Part shown: positions 5,424 through 16,100 of the stretch, in pieces
Layout of the letters: each line of letters opens with the position of its first letter
How positions within the stretch are numbered: the first letter of the stretch is position 1
Source: UBA10364 sp049611965
Lineage (GTDB): Bacteria; Bacteroidota; Bacteroidia; Flavobacteriales; Schleiferiaceae
Assembly (NCBI GenBank): GCA_049611965.1
Contig: JBMZBC010000031.1
Location: 1 to 18,422, forward strand
Length of the DNA: 18,422 nucleotides
Reading direction: 5' to 3'
Translations under genes and position numbers: made by a program
The notes under the pieces: generated by a model
Seen by the model: only the letters and a program-made list of their open reading frames with translations
What the model was told of the DNA's origin: nothing
Databases searched by the model: none

Positions 5424-8207
5424 ATGAATCAAAATCTACGTCGTGTATTGTCATCTACGACGCTTTGGTGCTCGATGCTTCTACTTGGATCACAGGTAGC
5501 TTATGCTCAGAGTGAAGGCGAAGGTGGTGACGATGCAATGTCTCAAGCAGACATGTTGTTTGAGCAACTTGAAGAAGTTGTTGTCATTGGTTACGGTACT
5601 CAGAAGAAGAAAGACCTTACGGGTTCTTCTGCTCAGGTAAGTGCCGAAGACTTCAACGGTGGTGTTGTAACATCACCTGAAATGTTGATCCAAGGTAAAG
5701 CTGCGGGTATCACAATTACTCCAACCAACGGTGAGCCGGGTGGTGGTGTAAGTGTACGTGTTCGTGGTGGTACTTCGATCTCATCTAGTAACGAGCCGCT
5801 TTACGTTATTGACGGTATGCCAGTCCAGTCAGCAAACACGCTCCCTGGTGGTACTGGTCTAACTGGTGGTTCTCAGCGTAACCCGCTTTCTCGTTTGAAC
5901 CCGAACGACATTGAGTCGATCACTGTATTGAAGGACGCTTCTGCGACTGCGATCTACGGTGCACGTGGTGCGAACGGTGTTGTACTTATTACAACGAAGA
6001 AAGGGAAAGGCGGCAGCGCTATGGCCGTTGACTACAACTACCAGGTAAGTGCATCTACGCTTGCTAAGAAGTTGGATCTTTTGACTGCTGACGAATACCG
6101 TGCAGCTGTAAACCGTTTCGGTCTAGGTAACACTCTAGGCAACGCGGATACAGATTGGCAAGATGAAGTATTCCAAACTGGTGTTGCACAACAACACAAC
6201 TTGTCTTTGTCTGGCGGTTCTGCGGAAGGTAACTACCGCTTGTCACTTGGTTACTTAGACCAAGACGGTATTGTGATCAACTCAGGTACTGAGCGTTTCA
6301 CTAGCCGTTTGTCGATGAACCAAAAAACATTGGACGGTAAATTGACGCTTTCTGGAAACATCAACGTTTCTCAACAAGACGATAACCTTACTCCTTACCA
6401 GCAAACTGGTGGTTTCGAAGGTGGTCTTTTCACTAACGTGATGAAGATGAACCCGACGCTTCCTGTTTATGACGCTGACGGAAACTACACGTTCGTTTCT
6501 AACTCTGTTCGTAACCCAGTTCAAGCTGCATTGGAAATTGACGACGTTGCTCGTACAACTGGTATCACAATGAACGGTACTGCTCGTCTAGATCTAGGCG
6601 ACGTATTGGAAGGTCTTAGCGCTACTGCTAACACTGGTTACGATACATATAATACACTTCGTAAAACTTACCTACCAAAAGCTACTCCTTACGGTGTTGC
6701 TGATAACGGTGTTGCTTCACAGAAGTACGGTCAAGTTTCTTCTCAAGTATTGGAAACGTACTTGAACTACGATGCTGAAGTTGCTGGTAACATGTTGAAC
6801 TTCATGGCAGGTTACTCTTGGCAAGAAAACAACTACGAAGGTTTCGGTGCTACTGCATACGAATTTGTTACAGATAACTACAGCTTTAACAACCTTGACG
6901 GTGGTGGTCGTGCACAATTGGGTGACAAGTACTCTTACCGTGGTCAGTCTCGTCTAGTTTCTTTCTACACTCGTGCTAACTACGATATCGGTGGAAAGTT
7001 GATGTTAACAGGTACTGTTCGTCGTGACGGTTCTTCTAAGTTCGGTGCTGACAACAAGTGGGGTATCTTCCCTTCTTTCGCAGCTGCATTGCGTCTATCT
7101 GAGTTTGACTTCGTTCCAGAAGCATTCTCTGATTTGAAATTGCGCGCTGGTTGGGGTGTTGTAGGTAATGAGGCGATTGGTGAATACCAAAGTATCGCAC
7201 GTATCGGCACAGGTTCTAACGCTGTTATCGGCGGTTCTGCAACTTCAGGTACTGGTTACTTGAACCCTGCTAACCCGGGTCTACGTTGGGAGTCTACTGC
7301 TTCTACGAATATCGGTTTGGATTGGGAAATGAACGGTGGCAAGTTCTACGGTTCTTTGGACTTGTTCCAGAAAAACACTTCAGATCTTCTATTGACTGTT
7401 CCTGCACCAGCTCCTTCTGTTGCTCCAACGTTGTTGGCTAACGTAGGTGCTACTTCAAACACTGGTTTTGATTTGATGTTGAACTACGCGCTAATAAGCT
7501 CTTCAGACTTCGGTTGGGATATCGGTTTCAACTTGTCTCGTTCAAGACTAGTAATTGAAGACTTAGGTACTAACTCTGAGATTTTGACAGGTGCTATCTC
7601 TGGTGCTGGTCAATCAGGTGCTTTCGCTCAGAAACTTGTTGTAGGTGAAGCTTACGGTACTTTCTACGGTCTCGTATACGATGCTTCTTCTAACACTTAC
7701 GGTGACGAAGCTGAAGTAATCGGTTTGGCTCAGCCAGACTTTACATACGGTTTCTTGAACACGTTTAGCTTCGGTAAATTCAACGCTAGCGTATTCTTCC
7801 GTGGACAGCAAGGCGGTTCTGTGTTCAACAACACAGCAATGGAGTACACTACACTTGATAACTTGAACACCAACATTAACTTGTTGGCTCCTGCACTTGA
7901 CTTCTCTGACGATATGTTGACGTCTACGCCAACGTACTCTTCTCAGTGGATTGAAGATGCTTCGTTCTTGCGTCTTGATAACTTGAACATTTCTTACAAC
8001 GTTGACGTTGAAGGTTCACAGTGGTTGAATTCAGCTGTTGTTGGTTTGAGCGGTCAAAACTTATTGATGTTGACAAACTACACTGGTTACGATCCAGAAG
8101 TGAACACTTCTGCTTCAGGTAATGGTGCTCCTTCATTGGGTGTTGACTACACGAACTACCCACGTGCGCGCACTATTGCGTTGAACGTGAAATTCAACTT
8201 GAAATAA
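5424..8207 (+). CDS. SusC/RagA-family TonB-dependent outer-membrane transporter
   Basis: A 927-aa TonB-linked porin that imports nutrients together with a SusD lipoprotein. A signal peptide ends near AYAQ (residue 29). A short acidic linker (SEGEGGDD) leads to EVVVIGYGTQKKKDLTGS at 51-68, the hallmark start of SusC plugs. The plug shows RVRGGTSI, PLYVIDGMP, NDIESITVLKDAS and ANGVVLITTKKG; the barrel follows and ends with a Phe-containing last strand (VKFNLK). Unlike most SusC proteins it has no N-terminal carboxypeptidase-regulatory-like domain, since only about 20 residues lie between the signal peptide and the plug. Codon use is strongly restricted (mostly GGT, CGT, AAC, TAC), unlike the genes around it, which suggests very high expression. 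No Shine-Dalgarno is seen before the ATG; the upstream stretch is A-rich. SusD follows after 19 nt. The substrate is unknown. Confidence 0.97.
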   Translation: MNQNLRRVLSSTTLWCSMLLLGSQVAYAQSEGEGGDDAMSQADMLFEQLEEVVVIGYGTQKKKDLTGSSAQVSAEDFNGGVVTSPEMLIQGKAAGITITPTNGEPGGGVSVRVRGGTSISSSNEPLYVIDGMPVQSANTLPGGTGLTGGSQRNPLSRLNPNDIESITVLKDASATAIYGARGANGVVLITTKKGKGGSAMAVDYNYQVSASTLAKKLDLLTADEYRAAVNRFGLGNTLGNADTDWQDEVFQTGVAQQHNLSLSGGSAEGNYRLSLGYLDQDGIVINSGTERFTSRLSMNQKTLDGKLTLSGNINVSQQDDNLTPYQQTGGFEGGLFTNVMKMNPTLPVYDADGNYTFVSNSVRNPVQAALEIDDVARTTGITMNGTARLDLGDVLEGLSATANTGYDTYNTLRKTYLPKATPYGVADNGVASQKYGQVSSQVLETYLNYDAEVAGNMLNFMAGYSWQENNYEGFGATAYEFVTDNYSFNNLDGGGRAQLGDKYSYRGQSRLVSFYTRANYDIGGKLMLTGTVRRDGSSKFGADNKWGIFPSFAAALRLSEFDFVPEAFSDLKLRAGWGVVGNEAIGEYQSIARIGTGSNAVIGGSATSGTGYLNPANPGLRWESTASTNIGLDWEMNGGKFYGSLDLFQKNTSDLLLTVPAPAPSVAPTLLANVGATSNTGFDLMLNYALISSSDFGWDIGFNLSRSRLVIEDLGTNSEILTGAISGAGQSGAFAQKLVVGEAYGTFYGLVYDASSNTYGDEAEVIGLAQPDFTYGFLNTFSFGKFNASVFFRGQQGGSVFNNTAMEYTTLDNLNTNINLLAPALDFSDDMLTSTPTYSSQWIEDASFLRLDNLNISYNVDVEGSQWLNSAVVGLSGQNLLMLTNYTGYDPEVNTSASGNGAPSLGVDYTNYPRARTIALNVKFNLK

Positions 8208-8226
8208 TTTAAAACAGATCGATACA

Positions 8227-9729
8227 ATGAAAAGATTTTCAAAAATCGCATTGATTGCAGCCGCCGCCGTTTCTACAGTTACGTTCCAGAGCTGTACTGA
8301 TCTAGAAGAAACTATCTACGAGGATATCACCGCAGATAACTTCTTCTCAAGCGAAGGCGATTACTACTCTGTACTCGTAAACGCTTACGGTAACCTACGA
8401 CCATTATTGTGGGGTTACTTTAACAATAGCCAGATTTCTTCTGACGAAACTATCGTTCCTACCCGTGGTGGTGACTGGGGTGATGGTGGTAAATGGAGAG
8501 AGCTTCACCAGCACAACTGGACACCAGTAAATGCAGAAGTTGTAGGCCATTGGAATGATGCAAACAAAGGATTGGCTCAAACTAATCAGTTCATCTATGA
8601 TCTCGATGCTGCTGACGCAAGTCTGTTTAGCGTTTATGACAAAGATGTTCTCATGGCTGAAGCTAGAGTTCTTCGTGCATTTTATTACTTCCAATTAATG
8701 GACTTCTATGGTGGTGTTCCGATTCTCGAGAGCGCAGCCATTGATCCGGCTAACCTTCCAGCGAAGAATACGCGTAAAGAAGTATTTGAATACATTGAAA
8801 GCGAACTGCTTGCTGCAATTGGTAACTTAAAAGACATGCATACGTCTGACCAACAAGGTCGTGTTACTAAGTACACTGCACACGGTTTACTTGCAAGAAT
8901 GTACACTAACGCAGAGGTGTTTACTGGTACTGCTAGATGGGCTGATGCTGCATCACACGCCGATATGATAATCAATAGTGGTGACTTCAGCCTAGAAGCT
9001 GATTTCCATGATAACTTCTCACCTGAGAATGACGGTGGTTCTGAGCACGTATTCGTTGTCCCTAACCTTGCTCAAGGTGGACTAGGGCTTACATTCAACA
9101 TGAGAACGATGCACTACAACCAGTTGCCTTCTTCTCCATGGAATGGATTCTGTACGTTAGCTGATTTCTACAATAGCTTTGACACTACAGATGATCGTCA
9201 TGGTATTTTCCTTGTAGGACAGCAGTACGATGACGCTGGGAACGCTTTGACAGACCGTCAAGGTAACCCATTGAGCTTTACGGCTTCTCTTCCTGGAATC
9301 ACAGGTGCTTCTGAGACGGATGGTATCCGCGTTGTGAAATACGGTATTGACCCAGCTGAGCAAGGTGGTGATTCAGGTAATGATTACGTGATTATCCGCT
9401 ACGCTGATGTACTTCTAATGAAAGCAGAAGCGCTTCTACGTCAAGGAGACGAAACAGGTGCTCTTGCAATTGTTAACGATATCAGAAGTAGAGCTGGAGC
9501 TGCTGCTCGCACGACTCTGTCAACAGACGATCTTCTCGAAGAACGTGGATTTGAGTTAGCTTGGGAAGGTGTAAGACGTCAAGATCTTATCCGTTTCGGT
9601 AAATTCACGAATGCTTGGGAACTAAAGGAAGTAACTGGTGAGGACTATGTCAAGTTATTCCCAATTCCATTCTCAGCATTGGGAGCTAACCCGAACCTAG
9701 AGCAAAACCCAGGTTACCCTGCGGAATAA
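8227..9729 (+). CDS. RagB/SusD-family substrate-binding lipoprotein
   Basis: A 500-aa surface lipoprotein that caps the SusC transporter and captures substrate. The lipobox ends FQSC (Cys23), followed by acidic residues as in surface-exported Bacteroidota lipoproteins. Family features run through the protein: the N-terminal DLEETIYEDITADNFF, the helical EARVLRAFYYFQLMDFYGGVPI (here split: EARVLRAFYYF and LMDFYGGVPI), the TPR-like YADVLLMKAEALLRQG, NDIRSRAG, and LLEERGFELAWEGVRRQDLIRFGKF (seen as ERGFELAWEG and RRQDLIRFGKF), then LFPIPFSALGANPNL and QNPGY at the end. Length is typical for the family. The first half is rich in aromatic residues (several Trp between residues 60 and 110), which may shape the binding site, but the ligand cannot be told. 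It is co-transcribed with SusC and followed by a strong terminator. Confidence 0.96.
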   Translation: MKRFSKIALIAAAAVSTVTFQSCTDLEETIYEDITADNFFSSEGDYYSVLVNAYGNLRPLLWGYFNNSQISSDETIVPTRGGDWGDGGKWRELHQHNWTPVNAEVVGHWNDANKGLAQTNQFIYDLDAADASLFSVYDKDVLMAEARVLRAFYYFQLMDFYGGVPILESAAIDPANLPAKNTRKEVFEYIESELLAAIGNLKDMHTSDQQGRVTKYTAHGLLARMYTNAEVFTGTARWADAASHADMIINSGDFSLEADFHDNFSPENDGGSEHVFVVPNLAQGGLGLTFNMRTMHYNQLPSSPWNGFCTLADFYNSFDTTDDRHGIFLVGQQYDDAGNALTDRQGNPLSFTASLPGITGASETDGIRVVKYGIDPAEQGGDSGNDYVIIRYADVLLMKAEALLRQGDETGALAIVNDIRSRAGAAARTTLSTDDLLEERGFELAWEGVRRQDLIRFGKFTNAWELKEVTGEDYVKLFPIPFSALGANPNLEQNPGYPAE

Positions 9730-9762
9730 TTCTAGTTCGATATAACTAAGTATTTAGTAAGG

Positions 9763-9793
9763 AGCCAGCACGAAAGTGCTGGCTTTCTTTTTT
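9763..9793 (+). terminator. intrinsic terminator after susD
   Basis: A perfect 9-bp stem AGCCAGCAC (9763-9771) and GTGCTGGCT (9776-9784) closes a GAAA tetraloop and is followed by TTCTTTTTT (9785-9793). This is a textbook rho-independent terminator 33 nt after the SusD stop. The next start codon (9829) is only 35 nt downstream, so downstream genes either depend on read-through or have a promoter packed into or next to this element. Confidence 0.93.
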
Positions 9794-9828
9794 ATATTGC
9801 TACTCCTGCTTCAATGCTCACACTCACT

Positions 9829-12800
9829 ATGATTCGAAGAATATTACCCGTGGCCTTTTTGGCCTTTTTTGTTGGCTGTCAGCCTGCTGATTCCATCGAT
9901 GCGTTATTCACGCAATTGGACAATAAAAAAATCGGAATTGACTTTCAAAATAACCTTGCTTACGACAAGGACTTCAACGTGTTTAACTACCGTAACTTTT
10001 ACAATGGCGGTGGTGTTGCAGTGGGCGATGTGAACAATGACGGGTGGATGGATTTGTACTTTACTGCCAACCAGACCTCAAATGCACTTTACCTCAACAA
10101 TGGGGACATGACCTTTACAGACATCACTGAAAGTGCAGGTGTGGCTGGACAGCAAGCCTGGTCAACAGGGGTAGCGATGGCCGATGTCAATCAAGATGGA
10201 TTTATCGATATCTATGTCTCAAATTCTGGAGATATCAAAGGAGATAGCCGTGCCAACGAACTATTCCTCAACAACGGCGACAATACATTCACCGAAGTTG
10301 CTGAGGAGTGGGGGGTTGCCGATCAAGGCCTGAGCACCCACGGTGTGTTCTTCGATTACGACAGGGACGGAGACCTTGACCTCTATGTGCTTAACAACAG
10401 CTACCGCGCAATTGGAAGTTTTAATCTTGAAAAAAGCTCGCGTGAAGTGCGCGATGCAGAAGGCGGAGACAAGCTCTACCGAAACGACGAAGGTTCTTTT
10501 ACAGATGTAAGCGAGGCCGCAGGCATAATGGGTAGTGAGATTGGTTTTGGTCTAGGTACAACAGTCGGCGATGTGAATGGCGATGGGTGGGACGACATCT
10601 ACATCTCCAACGATTTTTTTGAGAAAGACTACCTCTACATCAATAATCAGGACGGTACATTTAGCGAAGAGCTCGAAAAACACATGCGTCATACCTCATT
10701 CGCTTCTATGGGTGCGGACATGGCCGATATAAACAACGACGGGGCACCGGACATCTTTGTTACAGACATGCTTCCGCAAGGTGTTCGCAGATTGAATCAG
10801 ACCACCACTTTCGAAAACTGGGACGTCTATCAAGGAAAGTTAAAGTGGGGGTACTACCATCAGTTCAACCGTAATATGCTGCACTTAAACACCACGGAAG
10901 GGGATTTCTCAGAGATTGGTCAGCTGAGTGGCGTAGAAGCCACAGACTGGTCTTGGGGGGCGCTTATCGCAGATTTAGATAATGACGGTTGGAGAGACAT
11001 CTATATCTCAAACGGAATCAACCATGACCTCACTGACCAAGATTACATCAATTACATCTCCAACGAAGAAGTGATGCGCTCCATCGTAACCAAAGAAGGA
11101 GTAAACTACAAGGAGCTTATCGATCTCATGCCTTCTACCCGCATTCCGAATTATGCGTACAAGAATGTTGCGAAAGGCTATAAGTTTGTCAATAAAGCCG
11201 AAGATTGGGGACTCGACGCTCCTAGCCACAGTAACGGCTCCGTATATGCGGATCTAGACAACGACGGCGATTTGGAATTGATCGTCAACAACACGAATCA
11301 AGCGCCGTTTATCTGGCGAAACAATGCCGAAACACTACTTGCGGAAAACCACAGTATCTCATTGGACCTGCGTAACGAAAATGGCGCGACTGCCATTGGC
11401 GCTAAAGTGTACGGCTATGCCGGTGGGGAGATGTTCTTTGCAGAATTGGTCCCAATGAAAGGGTTTCAAAGCTCTGTAGATCCTAGAATACACCTCGGTG
11501 TTGGTGCACATACCAGCCTCGATAGTTTAACCATCGTTTGGGGAAACAACACATCGCGATTGAGCGCTATAGCTGCAGATAGCCTTTACGTTCTTACGGC
11601 AGCAGATGCTCAGCCTACACAGCTCGCACAGGCAAAAACTACTTTACTGCAGTCCTCAGGAGAATACGGCGCACGTACAGAAAATAAATACAGCCAGTTC
11701 AATGAAGAGCGCCTCATTCCACAAATGGTTACTACAGAAGGTGCACGACTGGCACACGCAGACATCAATGGAGATGGGTTTACAGACGTATACCAATGTG
11801 GAGCCGCTGGCGAAGCGGGCAGATTGTTTCTAGGGTCCAACTATTACGGCTTTGAAGAAGCCACACGAAATCCTTTTGCAGCGCACGCGGCTAGCGAAGA
11901 CACCGACGCTCAATTCTTTGATTACGACGGGGACGGAGATCTCGATCTATACGTCGCAAGCGGATCTATGGAGGCTGAAAATAACAGTCCTGATCTCTTT
12001 GATCGCGTCTATAAAAATGTTGGCGGTGGAAAATTGGTCTACGACGAAAATGCACTCCCGCGCCTTCCGGTACGCTCCTCCTCTATCGCTGTGGCCGATT
12101 TTGACGGCGACGGTTTGACCGATGTGTTTGTCGCGTCGCGAGGATTGAAAGGCCGTTATGGCGTCCCTGCTAATGGCCTATTCCTAAAGAATTATGGGAA
12201 CGGAGAGCTGCGCAATGAGCGTAGAACTACTCGCGGGTTCCAGCGCATCGGTATGATTACGGATTGTGCCGCGGGCGATGTAGACGGCGACGGCGATGCC
12301 GACCTGCTTACTGTGGGTGATTGGTCGGGCATTCGACTTTGGATCAACGACAATGCAAGCTTTAAAGAGCAAACAATTGAAGCCGGTTTCAACTACAGTC
12401 AAGGGCTTTGGAACACAATGAAGCTCACAGATGTCGACGGTGACGGAAACCTTGATGTAATAGCGGGTAACCTTGGTGAGAATTGCCGCCTAGAGGCCTC
12501 TCCACAAAAACCGATGGCACTGTTCGTGAATGACTTCGATGGAAACAGTTCAACAGACCCAATCCTATGTTCGTATTGGGGTGATACCCTGTTCCCGCGT
12601 GTATTACGACACAACCTCATCTCGCAATTGCCGTATTTGAAGAAAGAAAACCTCTTGTACCAGGAATACGCAGGAAAAAGTGTGTTTGAAGTGTTCGATA
12701 CCCTCCAACTCGAGCGCAGTGCGTTGCTTCAGGCGCAAACGCTACAGACCGTCATTTACTTCAATAACGGAAACGGCACTTTCAGTCCGGGTACGCTCCC

Positions 12801-13110
12801 TCTAGAAGCACAAATTGCACCGGTTTACGCTATTGATGTGATCGATGTCAATGGCGACGGCGCGAAGGATCTTGTAATGGGCGGTAACCTCTTTGAAGTG
12901 CAGCCTGAATGGGGAAGGTATGATGCCTCGCGAGGGACCGTACTGCTTGCAGACGGGACACGCTCGTTTGAAGCAGTGGGCACAGCGGCCTCAGGACTGA
13001 ACGTAGAAGGACAAGTGCGAGATATTATCACCTACAAGCGCGGCGATGCAACCTATGTGCTCTTCTCTAAAGTTGACGGCCCTATGGAAGAATACAAACT
13101 CGCCGAATAA
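9829..13110 (+). CDS. large FG-GAP/VCBS-repeat lipoprotein with ASPIC/UnbV domain (paralog 1)
   Basis: A 1093-aa surface lipoprotein built from propeller-type repeats. With the ATG at 9829 the signal is compact and the lipobox ends FVGC (Cys17); the ATG at 9814 would add five residues. Seven FG-GAP/VCBS repeats with calcium-loop motifs (for example GDVNNDGWMD, ADVNQDGFID, GDVNGDGWDD, ADLDNDGWRD) fill about residues 60-500. An ASPIC/UnbV domain follows at about 520-590 (NGATAIGAKVYGY, then RIHLGVGAHTSLDSLTIVWG). Six more loops (ADINGDGFTD, DYDGDGDLD, ADFDGDGLTD, GDVDGDGDAD, TDVDGDGNLD, IDVNGDGAKD) lie in the second half. Such proteins are thought to be calcium-stabilised binding or adhesion scaffolds; no enzyme motif is seen. 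It follows the susD terminator closely and overlaps its paralog by 1 nt (TAATG), so the two are translationally coupled. Confidence 0.93.
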   Translation: MIRRILPVAFLAFFVGCQPADSIDALFTQLDNKKIGIDFQNNLAYDKDFNVFNYRNFYNGGGVAVGDVNNDGWMDLYFTANQTSNALYLNNGDMTFTDITESAGVAGQQAWSTGVAMADVNQDGFIDIYVSNSGDIKGDSRANELFLNNGDNTFTEVAEEWGVADQGLSTHGVFFDYDRDGDLDLYVLNNSYRAIGSFNLEKSSREVRDAEGGDKLYRNDEGSFTDVSEAAGIMGSEIGFGLGTTVGDVNGDGWDDIYISNDFFEKDYLYINNQDGTFSEELEKHMRHTSFASMGADMADINNDGAPDIFVTDMLPQGVRRLNQTTTFENWDVYQGKLKWGYYHQFNRNMLHLNTTEGDFSEIGQLSGVEATDWSWGALIADLDNDGWRDIYISNGINHDLTDQDYINYISNEEVMRSIVTKEGVNYKELIDLMPSTRIPNYAYKNVAKGYKFVNKAEDWGLDAPSHSNGSVYADLDNDGDLELIVNNTNQAPFIWRNNAETLLAENHSISLDLRNENGATAIGAKVYGYAGGEMFFAELVPMKGFQSSVDPRIHLGVGAHTSLDSLTIVWGNNTSRLSAIAADSLYVLTAADAQPTQLAQAKTTLLQSSGEYGARTENKYSQFNEERLIPQMVTTEGARLAHADINGDGFTDVYQCGAAGEAGRLFLGSNYYGFEEATRNPFAAHAASEDTDAQFFDYDGDGDLDLYVASGSMEAENNSPDLFDRVYKNVGGGKLVYDENALPRLPVRSSSIAVADFDGDGLTDVFVASRGLKGRYGVPANGLFLKNYGNGELRNERRTTRGFQRIGMITDCAAGDVDGDGDADLLTVGDWSGIRLWINDNASFKEQTIEAGFNYSQGLWNTMKLTDVDGDGNLDVIAGNLGENCRLEASPQKPMALFVNDFDGNSSTDPILCSYWGDTLFPRVLRHNLISQLPYLKKENLLYQEYAGKSVFEVFDTLQLERSALLQAQTLQTVIYFNNGNGTFSPGTLPLEAQIAPVYAIDVIDVNGDGAKDLVMGGNLFEVQPEWGRYDASRGTVLLADGTRSFEAVGTAASGLNVEGQVRDIITYKRGDATYVLFSKVDGPMEEYKLAE

Positions 13111-16100
13111 TGCTGAAAAAGGCACATATCGCCTTATTTCTTGCCCTTTGTGCGTGTACATCAGCGCCCAAAGAACCCACCTTGTTTGAAGAGGTTGGCG
13201 AGGAAGCGGGAGTTGACTTTGCCAACATACTGGAGGAAAACGACCGGCAGAACATTGTGGACTACCTCTACTTCTACAATGGAGCAGGAGTCGCTGTGGC
13301 CGATTTTGACGGCAACGGGTTTGAAGACATCTACTTTGTCCGGAACCAAGGTGATAATGCCCTCTATTTTAATCAAGGGGGTTGGAACTTTACCAAGGGA
13401 GGCCTATCTGCAGCCGGAAATGCGGATTTTCAAACCGGTGTAAGTGTTATAGACATCAACGCAGACGGTTTTCCAGACTTGCACGTAAGCGCAGTGAATT
13501 ACCACATATGGAATGGTCATAACGAGTTCTACCTCAACCAAGGCGACGGAACCTTTACCGAAATCAGCCAAGATTTAGGGATCGATTTAGCAGGCTACGG
13601 CCAACAAGCACTTTTCTTCGATTGCGACAATGATGGCGACCAAGATTTATACGTCTTGCGTCACAGCGTTCACCCTTCTGGGGCCTATAACAAGGCTTCA
13701 CAACGCGGCACCACCGATGAAAAGGCAGGCGACCGTTTCTTCTTGAACACCGGCTCTCCTACAGCACCTGTTTTTGAAGATAAAACCGACGACTTCGGGA
13801 TACTTAGCTCACAGCTTGGTTATGGTCTAGCTATCGTCGCCGAGGACTTTAATAGCGACGGTTATTTGGATGTGTTTGTCGCCAACGATTTTCACGAGAA
13901 CGATTACCTGTATTTGAATCGCGCTGGCGAGGGGTTTGAATTGGCCACAGACGAGAGCTTTCAGACGAATTCGAAATTCACCATGGGCGTGGACGCAGGT
14001 GACCTCAACGGGGACGGCCTAACCGACCTTTTCACCCTGGACATGAAGCCTTGGGACGAGGTAGAGCGCAAAAATGCGTTGGGTGCTGAGCCGTTCCACA
14101 TTCATAAATACAAGCGCTCGCAAGGGTATGTCGAGCAGTTTCCTAAAAACAGTGCGCACCTTCAGCGCGGCAATGTCGCTTCCAAAGGAATGGCCTTACC
14201 TGTATTTGAAGACGTTGCCCCACTCCTTGGCGTTGAAAGCACAGATTGGTCTTGGGGTGTATTGCTCGAGGATTTCGACGGAGATGGATACAAAGACCTG
14301 TACGTAACCAACGGAATTAAGCGGCGTCCAAACGATCTAGATTACATTCAATTCCTCTCCAGCGGCGAAGGCGTAGCAAAGTCCGACGAGCGTATTTACA
14401 GTCAGATGCCCCCGGGACTCGTGAGTAATCGCGCCTACCGCGGCACACATGATGGGATGGAGGAAACCAGCAAAAGCTGGGGCCTCGATTTCAAAGGCAC
14501 CAGCAACGGTTCTGCCGTAGCCGATTTTGACAACGACGGCAAACTCGATCTCGTCATTAACAACCTAGACGACCGTGCACACCTCTACCGCAATGTCCTC
14601 GCTACATCCGCCACAACTGTCGATTTTGGCGGTTACAGCGTGCGCTACCGAAAGCGACTTGGCGCAAAATCTCATTGGAACCTTGGTACAAGGTCCTGGC
14701 TCAGTCACAGCTCCACCCGCAAAAATGTGGACGACTTTGGAGGGGGTATCATTGTTGAGTGGCCAAATGGAACTGCAGAAGCCTACACCTTACTTCCTGG
14801 TGAACACAACCCACTTCGTCCCGGCGACGGAATGGCTGTTGAAGGATTAGAGACCGTTAACAAGAGCCGTGTTGTTGCTCCTTTAGACACTTTGCCCTTC
14901 GGACATAAAGAAGATGCCTACACCAGCTTTGTCGAAACCCCGCTGTTGATTCAAGGCACCGACGAGCTAGGTCCGGCAGGCGCGTATTTCAAAGGAAAGC
15001 TCTTTTTGGGCGGAAGTACGGGTAAAGCGCCGCTTTGGGCCGATCTCCAAACTTTAGATACCACACTTTTGTGGGCCGATAGAGCGCACGAAGATGTCGA
15101 TGCAGCAGTTGTAACGCTGAGCACCGGACAGCAAGGCCTCGTGGTGGTCACTGGCAGCAGTCAAATGCCCAATAATTCAACGCGTCAGCAAGACCGCATC
15201 TATTTTGATTCACAAAAGCCAAGTATTTCTCTGGGTGAAGAAGGGACCAATGCCTCATGTGTGGCCATTTTAGACCTTAACGGAGACGGAATTGACGATA
15301 TTTTCATTGGCGAGCGTTCCGTTTGGAACGATTACGGTGCTGCGCCTTCGCATGCCGTCTATTACGGCACCAATGACGGTTGGTTTGTAAAAGGGCAGCC
15401 GTCCTGGACCACCGAATTAGGAATGATTACCGATGCCACAGCGGCAGATATCGACGGTGATGGAGATGATGAGCTCATTGTCGCAGAAGATTGGGGAACG
15501 ATTAAAAGCATTGATGGGAACGGCAAGGTTCAGTCCTTAAGCGAAAACGGCTGGTGGCGCTCGGTATACGTGGCCGATTTAGACCACGACGGTTCCGCAG
15601 AAATTTTTGCCGGTGGCGTGGGTCAGAATCACGGTATAGCTGTAAACCCTGAAGACCCTATAGAATTATGGATCACGGATCTAGACCGTAATGGGAACCG
15701 CGACTTCCTGTACAGTTACGTGAACCAAGGCGAGCGTTATCCTTTATTTGGTCGTGACGAACTCATCAAGGAAAGCGTCAAGTACCGTAAGGATTACCTC
15801 AAGAACAGAAGCTTCTCCGGGGTGCCCTTTGAAAAAATGTTTGGAAATGCCCTAGCTGGTGTTGAACCGCTTAGCGTTGGTTTTACAGGCAGTGCATTGC
15901 TCGTCTCTAGCGACAGCGGTTGGGTACAACTTGAGTTGCCTTCTGCTGCACAGCAGGCACCCATCAATGCGGCTATTGCCACGGAACGCGGTCTATTGCT
16001 GTGCGGCGGCGCAGATAATATGCACACCTCTATCGGTACCCAAGAGAGCTTCTGCGGAGCCTTTCTTACCTACGGATCGTCCGGGCCTTTGTGTAGCGAT

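Noticed and set aside
5285..5515. Small + strand frame upstream of and overlapping susC
   Set aside because: It overlaps the SusC signal-peptide region out of frame, has no recognisable domain and begins inside the candidate promoter.
8404..8694. 96-aa - strand frame inside susD
   Set aside because: It is the mirror of a strongly supported SusD gene and has no family resemblance.
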